Shown: positions 16,616 to 29,445, counted from the stretch's first letter. The stretch is 64,000 nucleotides of DNA from Clostridium chromiireducens (GCF_002029255.1 NZ_MZGT01000001.1:1-64000); one strand, 5' to 3'. The notes: generated by a model from the sequence alone, not told the origin. Numbers and translations are program-made.

Positions 16616-19600
16616 ATGGTACATCCTGTCCAAGTTGGAAAAAGAACAAGAATGAGTTTTGGTAAGGTTAATGATGTTACCGAAATGCCGAATTTAATTG
16701 AAGTACAATTAGATTCATATGAATGGTTTTTAAGAGAAGGGTTGCACGAAGTATTTGATGATATTAATCCTATCACAAACTTCACAGGAAATTTAGTACT
16801 TGAGTTCGTAGATTATAAGCTTGATATGGAGAATATCAAGTATTCTGTCGAAGAATGTAAGGAAAGAGATGCAACTTATGCTGCACCATTAAAGGTTTCA
16901 ATTAGATTACAAAATAATGAAACCGGTGAAATTAAAGAGCAAGAAGTATTTATGGGAGATTTTCCACTGATGACTGAACAAGGTACGTTCGTTATTAATG
17001 GTGCTGAAAGAGTTATTGTAAGTCAGCTAGTAAGATCGCCAGGAGTATACTATAACTACTCTATAGATAAGAGTGGTAAAAAGCTGTATTCGTCAACTGT
17101 AATTCCTAATAGGGGTGCATGGTTAGAATATGAAACGGATTCTAATGATGTAATCTATGTAAGAATTGATAAAACTAGAAAGTTATCAATTACTATTTTA
17201 GCAAGAGCTATGGGATTGGGCAGTGACCAAGAACTGTTAGATTTTTTTGGTGAGGAAGAAAGATTTAGAGCTTCTATAGAAAAAGATAATACTAAAACTA
17301 AAGAAGAAGCATTACTTGAGATATATAAAAGATTAAGACCAGGTGAACCACCAACAGTAGATAGTGCTATATCTTTAATTGATACTTTATTTTTTGATGC
17401 CAAAAGATATGATTTATCTAGAGTTGGTAGATATAAATTTAATAAAAAACTTGCCTTGAATTTAAGAATTGCTAATCAAGTATCAGCAATGGATATTGTT
17501 AATCCACAAACTGGTGAGATTATGATAGAAAAAGGGCAAAAAATAAATAGGTTGATGGCTGAAGAAATACAAAATGCTGGAATTAAATCAGTAGATGTAT
17601 TAGTAGAGGATAAAGTTATTAGAGTAATTAGTAATAATTTTGTTGATCTAAAAAAGCAAGTTTCTTTTGATGTTTCTGATTTAGGAATAAAGGAACTAGT
17701 TCATTATCCTACATTAAGAGAAATATTAGATAATTTTTCAGATGAAGGAAGTATTAAAGAAGAAATAAAGAAAAATATTAGTAGACTTATTCCTAAACAT
17801 ATTATAAGAGATGATATATTTGCGACTATTAGTTATGAGTTAGGATTAGCTTATGGAATAGGTTATGTTGATGATATAGATCATTTAGGAAATAGAAGAT
17901 TAAGATCTGTAGGAGAATTATTACAAAATCAATTTAGAATTGGTTTATCTAGAATGGAGAGAGTAGTTAAGGAAAGAATGACTATTCAAGACCAAGAATC
18001 AATAACGCCTCAAATGTTAATTAACATAAGACCTGTAGCAGCGGCTATAAAGGAATTCTTCGGAAGTTCACAATTGTCTCAATTCATGGATCAAACAAAT
18101 CCATTATCTGAACTTACGCATAAGAGAAGATTATCCGCATTGGGACCAGGAGGACTTTCAAGAGAAAGAGCTGGCTTTGAAGTTAGAGACGTTCATCATT
18201 CACATTATGGTAGAATGTGTCCAATTGAAACACCAGAAGGTCCAAATATAGGTCTTATAAATTCGTTAGCAACTTTCGCAAAAGTTAATGAGTATGGATT
18301 TATCGAAACACCATATAGAATTGTTGATAAAGAAGATGGAAGAGCTACAGATGAAATAAGATATTTCACTGCTGATGAAGAAGATCAATGTTTAATAGCT
18401 GAAGCAAAGGAACCTATGGATGAAAGTGGGTACTTTATCAATAAAAAGGTCAGAGTAAGACACTTAGAAGATATATTGGTTGTTCCAACAACTGACGTTG
18501 ATTTAATAGATGTATCTGCAAGACAAATTGTATCTGTTGCAACTGCGATGATACCATTCCTTGAGAATGATGATGCATCAAGAGCACTTATGGGTTCAAA
18601 CATGCAACGTCAAGCAGTTCCATTATTAAGTCCTCAAGCGCCAATAGTTGGAACTGGAATAGAATTTAAAGCTGCTGTTGACTCAGGAGTATTACCAAAA
18701 GCAAAGAATGCTGGAGTAGTTACTTATGTGTCAGGTAGTGAGATTCGTGTTAAGAGAGACTCGGATGGTGGTACAGATGTTTATAAATTATTAAAGTTTA
18801 AGAGAAGTAACTCGGGAACTTGTATTAACCAAAGACCGTTAGTTGATACTGGGGAAGTAGTATACAAGAACCAAGTAATAGCAGATGGACCATCTACAGA
18901 TTTAGGAGAAATTGCATTAGGTAAGAATATAAGAATGGGATTTATAACTTGGGAAGGTTATAACTACGAAGATGCTATGCTGATTTCAGAGGAATTAGTT
19001 AGAGAAGATGTCTTCACATCTATGCACATAGAAGAATATGAATGTGAAGCAAGAGATACTAAGCTTGGGCCAGAAGAAATAACAAGAGATATACCTAATG
19101 TTAGTGATGATGCATTAAAAGATGTAGATGATAGAGGCGTTATAAGAATAGGTGCAGAAGTAAGATCGGGTGACATATTGGTTGGAAAAGTAACACCTAA
19201 GGGTGAAACGGAGCTTACTGCAGAAGAAAGATTGTTAAGAGCAATATTCGGAGAAAAGGCTAGGGAAGTAAGAGATACTTCACTAAGAGTACCTCATGGA
19301 GAAGCTGGAATAATAGTTGATATAAAAGTCTTTACACGAGAAAATGGAGATGAATTAAATCCAGGTGTAAATGAACTTGTAAGATGCTATATTGCTCAAA
19401 AGAGAAAGATTTCAGTTGGAGACAAGATGGCAGGACGTCATGGTAATAAGGGGGTTATCTCTAGAATATTACCAGAAGAAGATATGCCATTCTTACCAGA
19501 TGGTAGACCTCTTCAAATATGTTTAAATCCACTTGGAGTACCGTCTCGTATGAATATAGGGCAAGTACTTGAAGTACACTTGGGGTGGGCAGCAAGCCAC

Positions 19601-20326
19601 TTAGGATGGCATATATCTACGCCAGTATTTGATGGTGCGACACAACCTGAGATTACAGAGTGTATGTTAAAGGCAGGCTTTAGAGAAGATGCTAAGACTA
19701 TATTGTATGACGGTAGAACTGGAGAGCCATTTGATAATCCGGTAACTGTTGGTATAATGTACATCTTAAAACTTCACCATTTGGTAGATGATAAGATTCA
19801 TGCTAGATCAACAGGACCATATTCACTAGTTACGCAACAGCCATTAGGAGGTAAAGCTCAATTTGGTGGTCAAAGATTTGGTGAAATGGAAGTTTGGGCT
19901 CTAGAAGCATATGGAGCGGCACATACACTTCAAGAAATATTAACTGTTAAATCAGATGATGTTGTTGGAAGAGTTAAGACATATGAAGCTATAGTTAAGG
20001 GTGAAAATATACCTGAGCCAGGAGTGCCAGAATCATTTAAGGTTCTTATAAAAGAGCTTCAAGCATTATGTTTAGATATTAAAGTTTTAAATGATGAACA
20101 TGAAGAAGTAACTTTGAAAGAATTTGTTGATGAGGATATGGCAAATATAGAAGTTAATATTGAAGGTGCTGAAGAAATAATGGTGCCAGAACCAGAAATA
20201 TTAGAGGATGATAGTTATGATCAAAATAGAGATGAAGATATAGATGATATTGATTATGACGAAGGCGTTGATATAGCTGATCTAGAAACTGAATTAGAAC
20301 TAGATGATTTTAATGATGAACACTAA
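16616..20326 (+). CDS. rpoB: DNA-directed RNA polymerase subunit beta
   Basis: RpoB is the beta subunit of RNA polymerase, 1236 residues, full length. The rifampicin-region sequence is recognisable ([30 protein letters not shown]), and so is the C-terminal clamp region ([18 protein letters not shown]). A strongly acidic tail rich in Asp and Glu extends over the last 50 residues, common in clostridia. ATG 16616 follows GGGGTGA. It is preceded by its own promoter and a structured leader, and rpoC starts 21 bases downstream. Confidence 0.98.
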   Translation: MVHPVQVGKRTRMSFGKVNDVTEMPNLIEVQLDSYEWFLREGLHEVFDDINPITNFTGNLVLEFVDYKLDMENIKYSVEECKERDATYAAPLKVSIRLQNNETGEIKEQEVFMGDFPLMTEQGTFVINGAERVIVSQLVRSPGVYYNYSIDKSGKKLYSSTVIPNRGAWLEYETDSNDVIYVRIDKTRKLSITILARAMGLGSDQELLDFFGEEERFRASIEKDNTKTKEEALLEIYKRLRPGEPPTVDSAISLIDTLFFDAKRYDLSRVGRYKFNKKLALNLRIANQVSAMDIVNPQTGEIMIEKGQKINRLMAEEIQNAGIKSVDVLVEDKVIRVISNNFVDLKKQVSFDVSDLGIKELVHYPTLREILDNFSDEGSIKEEIKKNISRLIPKHIIRDDIFATISYELGLAYGIGYVDDIDHLGNRRLRSVGELLQNQFRIGLSRMERVVKERMTIQDQESITPQMLINIRPVAAAIKEFFGSSQLSQFMDQTNPLSELTHKRRLSALGPGGLSRERAGFEVRDVHHSHYGRMCPIETPEGPNIGLINSLATFAKVNEYGFIETPYRIVDKEDGRATDEIRYFTADEEDQCLIAEAKEPMDESGYFINKKVRVRHLEDILVVPTTDVDLIDVSARQIVSVATAMIPFLENDDASRALMGSNMQRQAVPLLSPQAPIVGTGIEFKAAVDSGVLPKAKNAGVVTYVSGSEIRVKRDSDGGTDVYKLLKFKRSNSGTCINQRPLVDTGEVVYKNQVIADGPSTDLGEIALGKNIRMGFITWEGYNYEDAMLISEELVREDVFTSMHIEEYECEARDTKLGPEEITRDIPNVSDDALKDVDDRGVIRIGAEVRSGDILVGKVTPKGETELTAEERLLRAIFGEKAREVRDTSLRVPHGEAGIIVDIKVFTRENGDELNPGVNELVRCYIAQKRKISVGDKMAGRHGNKGVISRILPEEDMPFLPDGRPLQICLNPLGVPSRMNIGQVLEVHLGWAASHLGWHISTPVFDGATQPEITECMLKAGFREDAKTILYDGRTGEPFDNPVTVGIMYILKLHHLVDDKIHARSTGPYSLVTQQPLGGKAQFGGQRFGEMEVWALEAYGAAHTLQEILTVKSDDVVGRVKTYEAIVKGENIPEPGVPESFKVLIKELQALCLDIKVLNDEHEEVTLKEFVDEDMANIEVNIEGAEEIMVPEPEILEDDSYDQNRDEDIDDIDYDEGVDIADLETELELDDFNDEH

Positions 20327-20347
20327 TTTTGAAGGGAGGATTTACCC

Positions 20348-23300
20348 TTGTTTGAATTAAATAATTTTGATGCAATACAAATTGGTTTAGCGTCTCCAGA
20401 ACAAATAAGACAATGGTCAAGAGGAGAAGTTAAAAAACCTGAAACAATAAACTACAGAACATTAAAACCAGAAAGAGATGGTTTATTCTGTGAAAGAATC
20501 TTTGGACCAATGAAAGATTGGGAATGTCATTGTGGAAAATATAAAAGAGTAAGATATAAAGGGATAGTTTGTGACAGATGCGGAGTTGAAGTTACAAAGG
20601 CTAAAGTAAGAAGAGAAAGAATGGGGCATATAGAATTAGCTGCCCCAGTATCTCACATCTGGTATTTCAAAGGAATTCCATCAAGAATGGGATTAATTTT
20701 AGATATGTCTCCAAGAGCTTTAGAAAAAGTTTTATATTTTGCGTCTTATATAGTAATAGATCCAAAAGAGACACCTTTATTAAAGAAGCAGCTTCTTAAT
20801 GAGAAAGAGTATAGAGAAGCAGTAGATAAATATGGTGACGAAAGCTTTGTGGCAGGCATGGGAGCAGAAGCTATTCAAGAATTACTTGATGAAATTGATT
20901 TGGAAAATGGATCAAAAGAACTTAAAGAAGAGCTTAAGCAAAGTACCGGCCAAAAGAAAGTTAGAATTATAAGAAGACTAGAAGTTGTTGAATCTTTTAG
21001 AAAGTCGGGAAATCGCCCTGGCTGGATGGTTATTAATGTGATACCAGTAATACCACCAGATTTAAGACCTATGGTTCAATTAGATGGTGGTAGATTTGCA
21101 ACGTCTGACTTAAATGATTTATATAGAAGAGTAATAAATAGAAATAATAGATTGAAAAAATTATTAGATCTAGGTGCACCGGATATCATAGTTAGAAATG
21201 AAAAAAGAATGCTTCAAGAAGCAGTAGATGCACTTATTGATAATGGTAGAAGAGGAAGGCCAGTAACTGGACCTGGTAATAGACCTTTAAAATCTCTTTC
21301 GGATATGTTAAAGGGTAAGCAAGGTAGATTTAGACAAAACTTACTTGGAAAAAGAGTTGACTATTCTGGTAGATCAGTTATAGTTGTTGGACCAGAATTA
21401 AAAATGTATCAATGTGGACTTCCAAAAGAAATGGCTATAGAACTATTTAAGCCGTTTGTAATGAAGAAGCTAGTACAAGATGGAATCGCCCATAATATAA
21501 AGAGTGCTAAAAGGATGGTAGAAAGAGTATTACCTCAAGTATGGGATGTGTTAGAAGAAGTAATTTCAGATCATCCGGTATTACTTAACCGTGCACCTAC
21601 ATTACACAGACTTGGTATTCAAGCATTCCAACCTGTACTAGTAGAAGGTAGAGCAATAAAACTTCACCCATTAGCATGTACAGCTTATAACGCTGACTTT
21701 GATGGAGACCAAATGGCTGTACATCTTCCGTTATCAGTAGAAGCTCAAGCAGAAGCTAGATTCTTAATGTTAGCTGCAACAAATATTTTGAAGCCGTCAG
21801 ATGGTAAACCAGTTTGTGTTCCAACACAAGATATGATTCTTGGATCATACTATTTAACGATGGATAAGAATGGTGCAAAAGGGGATGGAATGACATTCTC
21901 AAGCAAAGATGAAGCTATAATGGCATATGAAGTTAAAGAAATTGATATACATGCTCAAATCAATGTTAGAATGTTTAGAGAAATTGATGGTATAGTTAAG
22001 TCTAAGATAATTAAAACAACAGTTGGAAAGATTATATTTAATGAATCAATTCCACAAAACTTGGGATTAATTAATAGAGAAAATGAAGAAGAAATGTTCA
22101 ATCTAGAAGTTGATTTCTTAGCTACTAAAAAGTCATTAGGCACGATAATTGATCAATGTTATATGAAGCATGGTCCGGTTAAAACATCTATAATGCTTGA
22201 TAATATTAAAGCATTAGGTTATCATTACTCATCAATTGGAGCTGTAACAGTTGCTTCATCGGATATTATAGTTCCTGAAATAAAATATGAACTGCTTAAA
22301 GAAGCGGATGAAACAGTTGATAAAATTGAGAAAATGTATAAAAGAGGATTCATATCTGATGATGAAAGATATGAAAGAGTTATAGAAAAATGGACTCAAA
22401 CAACTGAAGACGTAGCTAATGCACTAATGGATAGTCTTGATAAGTTTAATCCAATATATATGATGGCAGATTCGGGAGCCAGAGGTTCTAAATCTCAAAT
22501 CAAGCAATTAGCGGGTATGAGAGGACTTATGGCGAGTCCATCAGGTAAGATTATTGAGTTACCTATTAGAGCTTCCTTCAAGGAAGGTCTAGATGTTATA
22601 GAATACTTCTTATCAACGCATGGAGCAAGAAAAGGTAATGCGGATACAGCTTTAAAGACTGCCGATTCAGGATATTTAACTAGAAGACTTGTTGATGTAT
22701 CGCAAGATGTTATTGTAAGAGAAGAGGATTGCGGTATAGATAACGGAATCTATGTAAGTGAAATAAAAGAAGGCAGCGAAGTTATCGAGGAATTAAGAGA
22801 AAGATTAATAGGTAGATATCCTGCAGAAGATATCGTTAATCCTGCTACTGGTGAAGTATTAGTTGCAAGAAACGAATATATGGATCCAGATGTTGCTGAC
22901 AAGGTAGTTTCAGCAGGGATTAAAAAAGTAAAAATCAGATCAGTATTTACATGTAACTGTAAAGTTGGTGTTTGTGCAAGATGTTATGGAATGAATATGG
23001 CAACAGCTAAAAAGATTGATATTGGAGAGGCTGTTGGAATAATAGCGGCTCAATCAATAGGGGAACCAGGAACACAACTTACAATGAGAACATTCCATAC
23101 AGGTGGAGTTGCGGGAGCGGATATAACTCAAGGTTTACCTAGAGTTGAAGAGTTATTTGAGGCAAGAAAGCCAAAAGGACTTGCGATAGTAAGTGAAATA
23201 ACTGGTACTGTTAGAATAGAAGAAACTAAGAAAAAGAGAACTGTTGTAGTAATGAGTTCTGATGGAGAAGAGCGTAGCTACGATATACCATTTGGTTCAA

Positions 23301-23884
23301 GATTAAGAGTGGCTGATAATGATTATATTGAAGCTGGAGATGAAATCACAGAAGGTTCAGTAAATCCACATGATATAATGAGCATAAAGGGTATAGATGG
23401 TGCAAGAAGATACTTGCTTTCAGAAGTTCAAAAAGTTTATAGATTACAAGGTGTTGATATTAATGATAAGCACTTAGAAGTAGTTGTTAGACAAATGACT
23501 AGAAAGATAAAGATTCTTGAATCAGGAGATACAGATTTATTGCCAGGAACAATGATTGATATGTTTGACTTCTATGAAGAGAATGCTAGAGTTAGAGAAT
23601 TTGGTGGAGAAGAAGCTAAAGGAGAACAAACTCTATTAGGTATAACTAAAGCAGCATTAGCGACTGATAGTTTCTTATCTGCGGCTTCATTCCAAGAAAC
23701 TACAAGAGTTTTAACAGAAGCAGCAATTAAAGGAAAGATTGATCCGCTGGTTGGATTAAAGGAAAATGTAATAATTGGTAAATTAATTCCTGCTGGGACT
23801 GGAATGATGAGGTATAGATCCTTAAAAGTAGAAACAGACGAGGAATTAGTTGAAGAAGCTATTGGAGAAATGACTGAAGAATAA
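20348..23884 (+). CDS. rpoC: DNA-directed RNA polymerase subunit beta'
   Basis: RpoC is the catalytic subunit, 1178 residues. The N-terminal zinc ribbon (CHCGKY...CDRCG) lies near residue 60, the catalytic Mg-binding NADFDGDQM motif near residues 449-457, the trigger-loop region later on, and the second zinc site ([11 protein letters not shown]) near residue 880. Translation starts at TTG 20348 after GGGAGG, matching the usual family N terminus (FELNNFDAI). No L7Ae-type gene follows before rpsL; instead there is a promoter and a palindrome. Confidence 0.98.
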   Translation: MFELNNFDAIQIGLASPEQIRQWSRGEVKKPETINYRTLKPERDGLFCERIFGPMKDWECHCGKYKRVRYKGIVCDRCGVEVTKAKVRRERMGHIELAAPVSHIWYFKGIPSRMGLILDMSPRALEKVLYFASYIVIDPKETPLLKKQLLNEKEYREAVDKYGDESFVAGMGAEAIQELLDEIDLENGSKELKEELKQSTGQKKVRIIRRLEVVESFRKSGNRPGWMVINVIPVIPPDLRPMVQLDGGRFATSDLNDLYRRVINRNNRLKKLLDLGAPDIIVRNEKRMLQEAVDALIDNGRRGRPVTGPGNRPLKSLSDMLKGKQGRFRQNLLGKRVDYSGRSVIVVGPELKMYQCGLPKEMAIELFKPFVMKKLVQDGIAHNIKSAKRMVERVLPQVWDVLEEVISDHPVLLNRAPTLHRLGIQAFQPVLVEGRAIKLHPLACTAYNADFDGDQMAVHLPLSVEAQAEARFLMLAATNILKPSDGKPVCVPTQDMILGSYYLTMDKNGAKGDGMTFSSKDEAIMAYEVKEIDIHAQINVRMFREIDGIVKSKIIKTTVGKIIFNESIPQNLGLINRENEEEMFNLEVDFLATKKSLGTIIDQCYMKHGPVKTSIMLDNIKALGYHYSSIGAVTVASSDIIVPEIKYELLKEADETVDKIEKMYKRGFISDDERYERVIEKWTQTTEDVANALMDSLDKFNPIYMMADSGARGSKSQIKQLAGMRGLMASPSGKIIELPIRASFKEGLDVIEYFLSTHGARKGNADTALKTADSGYLTRRLVDVSQDVIVREEDCGIDNGIYVSEIKEGSEVIEELRERLIGRYPAEDIVNPATGEVLVARNEYMDPDVADKVVSAGIKKVKIRSVFTCNCKVGVCARCYGMNMATAKKIDIGEAVGIIAAQSIGEPGTQLTMRTFHTGGVAGADITQGLPRVEELFEARKPKGLAIVSEITGTVRIEETKKKRTVVVMSSDGEERSYDIPFGSRLRVADNDYIEAGDEITEGSVNPHDIMSIKGIDGARRYLLSEVQKVYRLQGVDINDKHLEVVVRQMTRKIKILESGDTDLLPGTMIDMFDFYEENARVREFGGEEAKGEQTLLGITKAALATDSFLSAASFQETTRVLTEAAIKGKIDPLVGLKENVIIGKLIPAGTGMMRYRSLKVETDEELVEEAIGEMTEE

Positions 23885-23897
23885 ACTTTTAATTATA

Positions 23898-23926
23898 TTG
23901 ACATGTATAAGGTAAAATGATAAAAT
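23898..23926 (+). promoter_or_regulatory. rpsL-rpsG-fusA promoter
   Basis: TTGACA (23898-23903) and TAAAAT (23921-23926) are separated by 17 bases, starting 13 bases after the rpoC stop. The predicted transcript start (about 23933) falls at the first bases of a perfect hairpin. Confidence 0.75.
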
Positions 23927-23930
23927 ACAA

Positions 23931-23962
23931 TTTGTGTGATTTTAAATACAAAATCACACAAA
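23931..23962 (+). repeat. 13-bp perfect hairpin at the rpsL transcript start
   Basis: TTTGTGTGATTTT (23931-23943) and its exact complement (23950-23962) surround a 6-base loop. It could cap the 5' end of the str-operon mRNA, act as an operator over the start site, or end rpoC transcripts, although there is no U-tract. About 190 further leader bases before rpsL show nothing I can name. Confidence 0.65.
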
Positions 23963-24152
23963 TAAATGTCAATATAATCAATTTGTGAATTAAATTGATA
24001 TCTTACGATAAAGAGATCAATTTACTACATAAGATTTAGACATAATTATTGAAATTATATAACGTGATTAAATAAATGTATGTTATATAATCTATTAAAT
24101 TAGCGTTTATCTTAATTAAAAAATAGATAAATAAATTTCAGGAGGTGAAAAA

Positions 24153-24530
24153 ATGCCAACTATTAGCCAATTAGTAAGAAAAGGCAGAAAATCAGCAGTA
24201 GTTAAATCAACTGCACCAGCACTTAAAGAGTGTCCTCAAAAAAGAGGGGTATGTACAGTAGTTAAAACAACAACTCCTAAGAAGCCTAACTCAGCGTTAA
24301 GAAAAATTGCCAGAGTTAGATTAACAAATGGATTTGAAGTAACTGCATATATTGGTGGAGTAGGTCACAACTTACAAGAGCATAGTGTTGTTCTTATAAG
24401 AGGTGGAAGAGTTAAGGACCTTCCTGGTGTTAGATACCATATTGTAAGAGGTGCATTAGACTGCGCTGGAGTAGCTAACAGATTACAAGGAAGATCAAAG
24501 TACGGTGCTAAGAGACCTAAGAAAAAATAG
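24153..24530 (+). CDS. rpsL: 30S ribosomal protein S12
   Basis: S12 sits at the decoding centre and controls fidelity; streptomycin resistance changes map here. The 125-residue protein has [10 protein letters not shown], with wild-type lysine at the classical resistance position, and [21 protein letters not shown] precedes ATG 24153. It heads the str cluster rpsL-rpsG-fusA-tuf. The 148-base spacer to rpsG is long for this cluster and folds. Confidence 0.98.
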   Translation: MPTISQLVRKGRKSAVVKSTAPALKECPQKRGVCTVVKTTTPKKPNSALRKIARVRLTNGFEVTAYIGGVGHNLQEHSVVLIRGGRVKDLPGVRYHIVRGALDCAGVANRLQGRSKYGAKRPKKK

Positions 24531-24547
24531 GACTTTTAACAAAGAAT

Positions 24548-24641
24548 AGTGCTTATCTTCAACAGAAGTTATAGATTTAACATAAGTTTATATAGATGTA
24601 AGAGATAGCACTTTACGGTATTAGAAAAATGCCGAGTACCG
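24548..24641 (+). promoter_or_regulatory. Structured rpsL-rpsG intercistronic region (possible S7 site)
   Basis: AGTGCTTATCT (24548-24558) pairs with AGATAGCACT (24603-24612) with a single bulged T, and CGGTA (24616-24620) pairs with TACCG (24637-24641). In E. coli S7 represses its operon by binding between rpsL and rpsG. An equivalent function here is inference from position; the sequence does not obviously resemble the E. coli site. Confidence 0.5.
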
Positions 24642-24657
24642 ATGAACTTAAATTTAA

Positions 24658-25149
<492 letters not shown>

Positions 25150-25158
25150 TATATATCA

Positions 25159-25190
25159 AAAACTGTTTTGGCTTATGCCAAGGCAGTTTT
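25159..25190 (+). other. rpsG-fusA intercistronic hairpin
   Basis: Bases 25159-25172 pair with 25177-25190 (14 bp with two G-U pairs) around a TTAT loop. There is no U-tract, so read-through is expected. It may stabilise mRNA ends or mark a processing site between rpsG and fusA. Confidence 0.5.
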
Positions 25191-25233
25191 GTCAAATTAA
25201 ATTATATTTACTCGTTGAGAGGAGGACAAATAA

Positions 25234-27300
25234 ATGGCTAGAAAATATCCTTTAGAGAAATTTCGTAATTTCGGTATAATGGCCCACATAGACGCAGGTA
25301 AGACAACAACAACAGAGCGTATATTATTCTATACAGGTGTAAGTCATAAAATAGGGGAAGTTCATGATGGTGCAGCTACAATGGACTGGATGGTTCAAGA
25401 ACAAGAAAGAGGTATAACAATTACTTCAGCTGCGACTACATGTTTCTGGAAGGACCATGAACTTAATATCATTGATACTCCTGGTCACGTAGACTTCACG
25501 GTTGAAGTTGAAAGATCATTAAGAGTACTTGATGGAGCTGTTACAGTTCTTGATGCTAAGAGTGGTGTTGAACCACAAACTGAAACTGTTTGGAGACAGG
25601 CGGATAAGTATGGAGTACCAAGAATGATTTATGTAAATAAGATGGATGCAACAGGTGCAGATTTCTTTAGATGTATAAGTACAGTTAAAGAAAGATTAAA
25701 AGCAAATGCGGTGCCGATTCAGATTCCAGTTGGAGGCGAAGAAAACTTTAAGGGTATGATTGACCTTATAAGAAATGTTGCTATTATGTATTATGATGAT
25801 CTTGGAAAAGATATGAGAGAAGAAGCTATACCAGCAGAATATGCTGATCAAGCCGAAGAATACAGAAGTGCAATGATAGAAGCTATTGCTGAAACCGATG
25901 AAGAGTTAATGGAAAAGTATTTAGAAGGTGAAGAAATCACTGAAGATGAATTAGTTAGTGCGTTAAGAAAAGCAACAATAGCTAATGAAATTTATCCATG
26001 TATCTGTGGATCTTCATACAAAAACAAGGGTGTTCAACAAATGATTGACGGCGTAGTAGCTTACTTACCATCACCATTAGACATCCCTGCTGTAAAAGGA
26101 ACAACATTAGATGGTGAAGAAGATCAAAGAGAAGCTTCAGATTCTGAACCATTATCAGCATTAGCATTTAAGATTGCTACTGACCCATTCGTTGGTAAAT
26201 TAGCTTTCGCAAGAATATATTCAGGAATAATGGAAAGTGGTTCTTATGTTCTTAACTCAACAAAAGGTAAGAAGGAAAGAATCGGTAGACTTGTTAAGAT
26301 GCACTCAAATTCAAGACAAGAAGTTGAAGCTTTAGAAGCCGGTGAATTAGGTGCTGTAATTGGACTAAAGAACACTACAACAGGTGATACTTTATGTTCA
26401 GAGTCTAAGCCAATAATACTTGAATCGATGGAATTCCCAGAACCAGTTATAAATGTAGCTATTGAACCAAAAACAAAGGCTGCTCAAGAAAAAATGGGAA
26501 TGGCATTAGCTAAATTAGCTGAAGAAGATCCTACTTTTAAGACTTGGACTGATACAGAAACAGGTCAGACAATTATTGCTGGTATGGGAGAACTTCACTT
26601 GGAAATAATTGTTGATAGACTTACAAGAGAGTTTAAGGTTGAGTGTAACGTTGGAGCTCCTCAAGTAGCATACAAAGAAACAATTAGAAATGCTGTTAAA
26701 GCTGAAGCTAAATATGCTAAACAATCAGGTGGTAAAGGTCAATACGGTCATGCTGTAATTGAAATGGAGCCAACTGAAGGTGAATATGTATTTGAAAATG
26801 CAGTTGTAGGTGGAGCTATTCCTAAAGAATATATCCCAGCTATCGATGCAGGTATCAAAGAGGCATCTTTAAATGGTATAATTGCTGGATACAATGTTAT
26901 TAACTTTAAAGTTAAGTTAGTACATGGTTCATACCATGAAGTTGACTCGTCAGAAATGGCATTTAAGATTGCAGGATCTATGGCATTCAAAAATGCTATG
27001 GCTAAAGCAAGTCCAGTACTTCTTGAGCCAATGATGAAAGTTGAAGTAACAGTTCCTGAAGAATATATGGGAGATGTTATTGGAGATATCAATTCAAGAA
27101 GAGGTAGAATGGAAGGAATGGAAGCTGTTAATGGAGCTCAAGTTATAAGAGCGTTTGTACCATTATCAGAAATGTTCGGATATGCTACTTCATTAAGATC
27201 TAGAACTCAAGGTAGAGGTGTTTACTCAATGGTATTCGATCACTACGAAGAGGTTCCAAAGAATATTCAAGAACAAATTGCTGGCAGCAGAGCTAAGTAA
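25234..27300 (+). CDS. fusA: Elongation factor G
   Basis: EF-G catalyses translocation and, with ribosome recycling factor, subunit splitting. The 688-residue protein has GTPase motifs [10 protein letters not shown] near the start, DTPGHVDF and NKMD, followed by domains II-V. GAGGAGG precedes ATG 25234. It is the third gene of the rpsL-rpsG-fusA-tuf cluster. The 189-base gap to tuf contains a 10-bp A+T-rich palindrome (27408-27429) but no convincing promoter. Confidence 0.98.
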   Translation: MARKYPLEKFRNFGIMAHIDAGKTTTTERILFYTGVSHKIGEVHDGAATMDWMVQEQERGITITSAATTCFWKDHELNIIDTPGHVDFTVEVERSLRVLDGAVTVLDAKSGVEPQTETVWRQADKYGVPRMIYVNKMDATGADFFRCISTVKERLKANAVPIQIPVGGEENFKGMIDLIRNVAIMYYDDLGKDMREEAIPAEYADQAEEYRSAMIEAIAETDEELMEKYLEGEEITEDELVSALRKATIANEIYPCICGSSYKNKGVQQMIDGVVAYLPSPLDIPAVKGTTLDGEEDQREASDSEPLSALAFKIATDPFVGKLAFARIYSGIMESGSYVLNSTKGKKERIGRLVKMHSNSRQEVEALEAGELGAVIGLKNTTTGDTLCSESKPIILESMEFPEPVINVAIEPKTKAAQEKMGMALAKLAEEDPTFKTWTDTETGQTIIAGMGELHLEIIVDRLTREFKVECNVGAPQVAYKETIRNAVKAEAKYAKQSGGKGQYGHAVIEMEPTEGEYVFENAVVGGAIPKEYIPAIDAGIKEASLNGIIAGYNVINFKVKLVHGSYHEVDSSEMAFKIAGSMAFKNAMAKASPVLLEPMMKVEVTVPEEYMGDVIGDINSRRGRMEGMEAVNGAQVIRAFVPLSEMFGYATSLRSRTQGRGVYSMVFDHYEEVPKNIQEQIAGSRAK

Positions 27301-27473
27301 TAGATAATATGTAACTTTGGTTAATACCTATAGTTTAAGTGATAGTTTATAAGATATAATTATTTTGAATAATTTTTATATAAATGGTAAAAAACTTAAA
27401 TAATAGATATAGATATTAAAATATCTATAAGTTATAATATTTACGAAAAGATTCATTAAATTATTGTCTATCA

Positions 27474-28688
27474 AGGGAGGAAAATTATAATGGCAAAAGC
27501 AAAGTATGAAAGAAGTAAGCCACACGTTAATATTGGAACAATAGGTCACGTAGACCACGGTAAGACAACATTAACAGCAGCAATCACAACTGTATTATCA
27601 AAAAAAGGATTTGCAGAAGCGTTTGACTATGCATCAATCGATAAAGCACCAGAAGAAAAAGAAAGAGGAATTACAATCAACACTGCTCACGTTGAATATC
27701 AAACAGAAAGCAGACACTATGCTCACGTTGATTGTCCAGGGCATGCTGACTATGTTAAGAACATGATAACAGGAGCAGCACAAATGGATGGAGCTATCTT
27801 AGTTGTATCAGCAGCAGATGGTCCAATGCCACAAACAAGAGAACATATACTATTAGGATCAAGAGTTGGTATAGAATACATGGTAGTATTCTTAAACAAA
27901 GCTGATATGGTAGATGATCCAGAATTATTAGAATTAGTTGAAATGGAAGTTAGAGAATTATTAAGCGAATATGACTTCCCAGGAGATGATATTCCAGTAG
28001 TAACAGGATCAGCATTAAAAGCATTAGAAAACCCAACAGATGAAGAAGCAAGCAAATGTATCTTAGACTTAATGGATGCAGTAGATAGTTATATCCCAAC
28101 ACCAGAAAGAGCTACAGATAAGCCATTCTTAATGCCAGTAGAAGATGTATTTACAATCACTGGTAGAGGAACAGTTGCAACAGGAAGAGTTGAAGCTGGA
28201 GTACTTCACGTAGGAGACGAAGTAGAAATCGTAGGATTAAGTGAAGAAAAGAAGAAGGTTGTAGTAACTGGAATCGAAATGTTCAGAAAGTTATTAGACG
28301 ACGCGCAAGCTGGAGATAATATCGGAGCATTATTAAGAGGTGTTCAAAGAGCTGATATCGAAAGAGGTCAAGTTTTATCAAAACCAAATTCAGTACACCC
28401 TCACACTAAATTTGTAGGTCAAGTATACGTACTTAAAAAAGAAGAAGGTGGAAGACATACACCATTCTTTGATGGATATAGACCACAATTCTATTTCAGA
28501 ACAACAGACGTTACAGGATCAATAAAATTACCAGACGGAATGGAAATGGTAATGCCAGGAGACCACATTGACATGAATGTTGAATTAATCACTCCAATCG
28601 CAATGGATGAAGGATTAAGATTCGCTATCAGAGAAGGTGGAAGAACTGTAGGTTCTGGAGTTGTTACTAGTATAGTAGAATAAGAAAT
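27474..28688 (+). repeat. Long direct repeat, copy 2 (tuf)
   Basis: This is the second member of the 1215-base repeat that starts in the tuf ribosome-binding site and ends five bases after the stop codon. Upstream and downstream sequences are unrelated to those of copy 1. Confidence 0.9.
27490..28683 (+). CDS. tuf: Elongation factor Tu (copy 2)
   Basis: This encodes the same 397-residue EF-Tu as the copy behind tRNA-Thr, residue for residue, with the GTPase motifs [13 protein letters not shown] and NKAD. Copy 2 occupies the classical str-operon position after fusA; copy 1 is the extra one typical of the tRNA-linked locus. Duplicate tuf genes add dosage for the most abundant cell protein. A strong terminator follows, closing the str cluster before the S10 promoter. 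Confidence 0.98.
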   Translation: MAKAKYERSKPHVNIGTIGHVDHGKTTLTAAITTVLSKKGFAEAFDYASIDKAPEEKERGITINTAHVEYQTESRHYAHVDCPGHADYVKNMITGAAQMDGAILVVSAADGPMPQTREHILLGSRVGIEYMVVFLNKADMVDDPELLELVEMEVRELLSEYDFPGDDIPVVTGSALKALENPTDEEASKCILDLMDAVDSYIPTPERATDKPFLMPVEDVFTITGRGTVATGRVEAGVLHVGDEVEIVGLSEEKKKVVVTGIEMFRKLLDDAQAGDNIGALLRGVQRADIERGQVLSKPNSVHPHTKFVGQVYVLKKEEGGRHTPFFDGYRPQFYFRTTDVTGSIKLPDGMEMVMPGDHIDMNVELITPIAMDEGLRFAIREGGRTVGSGVVTSIVE

Positions 28689-28711
28689 CTTTGATTTAGA
28701 TTTCAATTAAT

Positions 28712-28744
28712 AAAAGCAAGGAATAAGTTTCCTTGCTTTTATTT
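28712..28744 (+). terminator. Terminator after tuf copy 2
   Basis: AAAAGCAAGGAA (28712-28723) pairs with TTCCTTGCTTTT (28729-28740), a 12-bp stem followed by ATTTTC. It ends the str cluster. Bases 28745-28907 are A-rich with no gene I can support. Confidence 0.88.
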
Positions 28745-28907
28745 TCAGATGTGATAAAATGTTTATGAATTTTTAATATAAGTACATCGAGATAAAAAGT
28801 AGAAATAAAAAAATACATAAAAATATTGTAATGGAATCAAAAAGATATAAGAAAAGTTAAGATAAAATACAAAACAAAAAAAGTTGAAAAAATGTAAAAA
28901 AAAAAGC

Positions 28908-28936
28908 TTGAAATGACAAAGCAACAATAGTATAAT
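28908..28936 (+). promoter_or_regulatory. S10 operon promoter
   Basis: TTGAAA (28908-28913) and TATAAT (28931-28936) are separated by 17 bases. This is the only strong promoter before rpsJ and probably drives the whole S10-spc region, since no terminator is visible until after rpmJ. Confidence 0.8.
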
Positions 28937-28944
28937 TAAGAAGT

Positions 28945-29125
28945 TGCATAGCATACAGCGAAGATTCGAGAGGTTGCCGGACTTCCGGGTAATTCTTGAT
29001 GAGCAAGTTTGGATCTAGAATCCGACGGCAGGGATTAAGTAGAATGTTGGAGTGTTGAGAAACACCTGGAACAGTTTACAGAACAATCGCTGTTGTGCGT
29101 TAGAAGTAAAACGTACATAAAAAGG
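28945..29125 (+). promoter_or_regulatory. Structured S10-operon leader
   Basis: The 5' leader is markedly richer in G+C than its surroundings. ACAGCG (28955-28960) pairs with CGCTGT (29088-29093) to enclose a domain containing CCGG-ACTT-CCGG, a long-range GCCG/CGGC helix, and the GTGTT-GAGA-AACAC hairpin with a GNRA tetraloop. A further stem (TGTGCGT/ACGTACA) abuts the ribosome-binding site. A ribosomal-protein autoregulatory leader is likely; which protein binds cannot be read from the sequence. Confidence 0.75.
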
Positions 29126-29136
29126 AGGGAAATGAA

Positions 29137-29445
29137 ATGTCAAAGCAAAAAATAAGAATTAGATTAAAAGCATTTGATCATACAATATTAGATCAATCTG
29201 CTGAAAAAATCGTAGAAACTGCAAAAACAACAGGAGCTAAGGTTGTAGGTCCAGTACCTCTACCAACTGAAAAAGATGTTGTTACAATATTAAGAGCGGT
29301 TCATAAGTACAAAGATTCAAGAGAACAATTTGAGATAAGAACTCATAAGAGATTAATCGATATTGTTAATCCGTCACCTAAAACAGTTGATGCATTAATG
29401 AGATTAAATCTTCCAGCAGGTGTTGATATAGAAATCAAACTATAA
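29137..29445 (+). CDS. rpsJ: 30S ribosomal protein S10
   Basis: S10 lies in the 30S head and also forms the NusB-S10 antitermination complex. The 102-residue protein starts [20 protein letters not shown] and contains the conserved GPVPLPTEK loop. AAGGAGGG precedes ATG 29137. It is the first gene of the S10-spc cluster, behind a long structured leader. rplC follows after 75 bases. Confidence 0.97.
   Translation: MSKQKIRIRLKAFDHTILDQSAEKIVETAKTTGAKVVGPVPLPTEKDVVTILRAVHKYKDSREQFEIRTHKRLIDIVNPSPKTVDALMRLNLPAGVDIEIKL

Noticed and set aside
23931-23962. Intrinsic terminator for rpoC
   Set aside because: The stem is not followed by a T-tract and coincides with the predicted start of the rpsL transcript, so a 5' hairpin is the better reading.
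27376-27558. Minus-strand frame across the fusA-tuf gap
   Set aside because: It runs into the conserved tuf start on the opposite strand and lacks a ribosome-binding site.
28763-28954. Minus-strand 63-codon open frame rich in Phe and Leu
   Set aside because: It is the complement of an A-rich tract before the S10 promoter, lies over that promoter, and has no ribosome-binding site; composition explains it.
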